Below, piece after piece: positions 6,393 to 6,971 of a stretch of 6,971 nt of DNA. The notes below the pieces were generated by a model. It ran no database searches. It was given only the letters and a program-made list of their open reading frames with translations, and was not told the DNA's origin. How positions within the stretch are numbered: position 1 is the stretch's first letter; the number at the start of each line of letters is the position of its first letter. Source of the stretch: JAZLDV01 sp045614925 (GTDB lineage: Bacteria > Bacillota_I > Bacilli_A > Erysipelotrichales > Coprobacillaceae); contig JAZLDV010000060.1 of the NCBI GenBank assembly GCA_045614925.1, forward strand, positions 1-6,971, in the 5' to 3' direction. The position numbers were made by a program, and so were the translations under genes.

Positions 6393-6971
6393 ATGTATAT
6401 TAACATCAATTTATGCAAAAACTTTGTAACTGCTTATAATCGTATGCAAGAAAAGTATGGAACTGATATTGCAGAGATTAATGGGTTTGATGACCCACAG
6501 TTATCATATACTGATTTTATTAACAATTTTATAGATAAAACAACTGTTGCAGATGCTTCTATTGATGGAAACTCAAATGTTAGTCATAAAGACATTGTAA
6601 CTCTTGAAAGAGAAATGCCTAAACCACATAGTAAACTTTTGGCATTTAATAAAATATATTATGAAATTCAAAAAAAATATGGATTTAAAGCGGCTAATGA
6701 TTGGTTAGAAATGGAATGGGTTGGTGCATTATATATGCATGATGCTAATTCATGTTCTTTCCGTTCATATTGTTTTGCTTATGACCTTAAAGATTTAGCA
6801 GAAAAAGGATTATATTTTATTGATGGACACAATGCTTTACCTGCACAACACCTTATTACATTTGTAGATTTTGTAAAAGAATTTGTAAGTTTTGCAAGTA
6901 ATAGAACAAGCGGTGCAGTTGGATTACCTAATATAATTCCTTATATGTTTTATTTTTGGAAAAAAGATATA
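6393..6971 (+). CDS. nrdD: Anaerobic (class III) ribonucleoside-triphosphate reductase, 3' end outside window
   Basis: The frame runs open for 193 codons to the window edge. It matches the N-terminal part of the class III reductase, which uses a glycyl radical to turn ribonucleotides into deoxyribonucleotides without oxygen. Recognisable stretches are DASIDGNSNV (54-63), EMPKPHSKLLAFNKIYYEI, MHDANSCSFRSYCFAYDL (115-132) and SNRTSGAVGLPN (169-180). C127, downstream of the HD pair, is probably the redox-active cysteine paired with one later in the chain. There is no N-terminal ATP-cone, so allosteric activity control through that domain is absent. The glycyl-radical loop, the C-terminal zinc site and the activase NrdG would all lie downstream and cannot be judged. 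It follows the redoxin gene by 20 bases in the same operon. The enzyme's oxygen sensitivity points to an anaerobic host. Family confident; subtype undetermined. Confidence 0.92.
   Translation, partial: MYININLCKNFVTAYNRMQEKYGTDIAEINGFDDPQLSYTDFINNFIDKTTVADASIDGNSNVSHKDIVTLEREMPKPHSKLLAFNKIYYEIQKKYGFKAANDWLEMEWVGALYMHDANSCSFRSYCFAYDLKDLAEKGLYFIDGHNALPAQHLITFVDFVKEFVSFASNRTSGAVGLPNIIPYMFYFWKKDI

Overview
The window is AT-rich, tightly packed, and coded entirely on the + strand. It looks like part of the replication and nucleotide-metabolism region of a bacteriophage, or a phage-like element, of an anaerobic low-GC Gram-positive host, probably in the Clostridia. Evidence for an anaerobic host is the start of an oxygen-sensitive class III ribonucleotide reductase (nrdD). 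Evidence for a Gram-positive host is a SleB-type cell-wall hydrolase, a CAP-domain lipoprotein-like protein, strong AGGAGG-type ribosome binding sites and a textbook SigA promoter. A phage is favoured over a chromosome because a C-family polymerase, a RecD2-like helicase, a redoxin, a reductase and tiny unknown genes are packed head to tail with overlaps. No structural or integrase gene is visible, so phage identity is an inference.

Layout: (1) 1-2401, the C-terminal three quarters or so of a DNA polymerase III alpha subunit whose PHP domain lies upstream of the window. (2) 2417-2986, an exported, probably lipid-anchored CAP-domain protein. (3) 2987-3063, the only real intergenic gap. It holds a consensus promoter (TTGACA, 17 bp, TATAAT with an extended -10 TG) threaded through a perfect 13-bp inverted repeat whose right arm contains the ribosome binding site of the next gene. 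(4) 3064-5307, a RecD2-like SF1B helicase. (5) 5300-5746, a secreted SleB-like hydrolase. (6) 5743-5976, a small four-cysteine protein. (7) 5978-6181, a small acidic protein. (8) 6169-6372, a glutaredoxin/NrdH-like protein. (9) 6393 to the window end, the N-terminal third or so of an anaerobic ribonucleoside-triphosphate reductase.

Genes 4 to 9 probably form one operon driven by the promoter at 3006-3034. Neighbouring reading frames overlap by 8, 4 and 13 bases or are separated by a single base, so translational coupling is likely. The polymerase and helicase would copy DNA, while the redoxin and reductase would supply dNTPs without oxygen. The two exported proteins act at or outside the membrane and have no obvious role in replication.

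The most interesting observation is the promoter/hairpin arrangement at 3006-3063. RNA reading through from upstream could fold so that the helicase ribosome binding site is buried. RNA started at the internal promoter would begin inside the loop, lack the left arm, and leave the site free. No terminator is visible between the upstream genes and this promoter, which fits such a scheme. No tRNA, rRNA, CRISPR array, insertion sequence or terminator could be supported.
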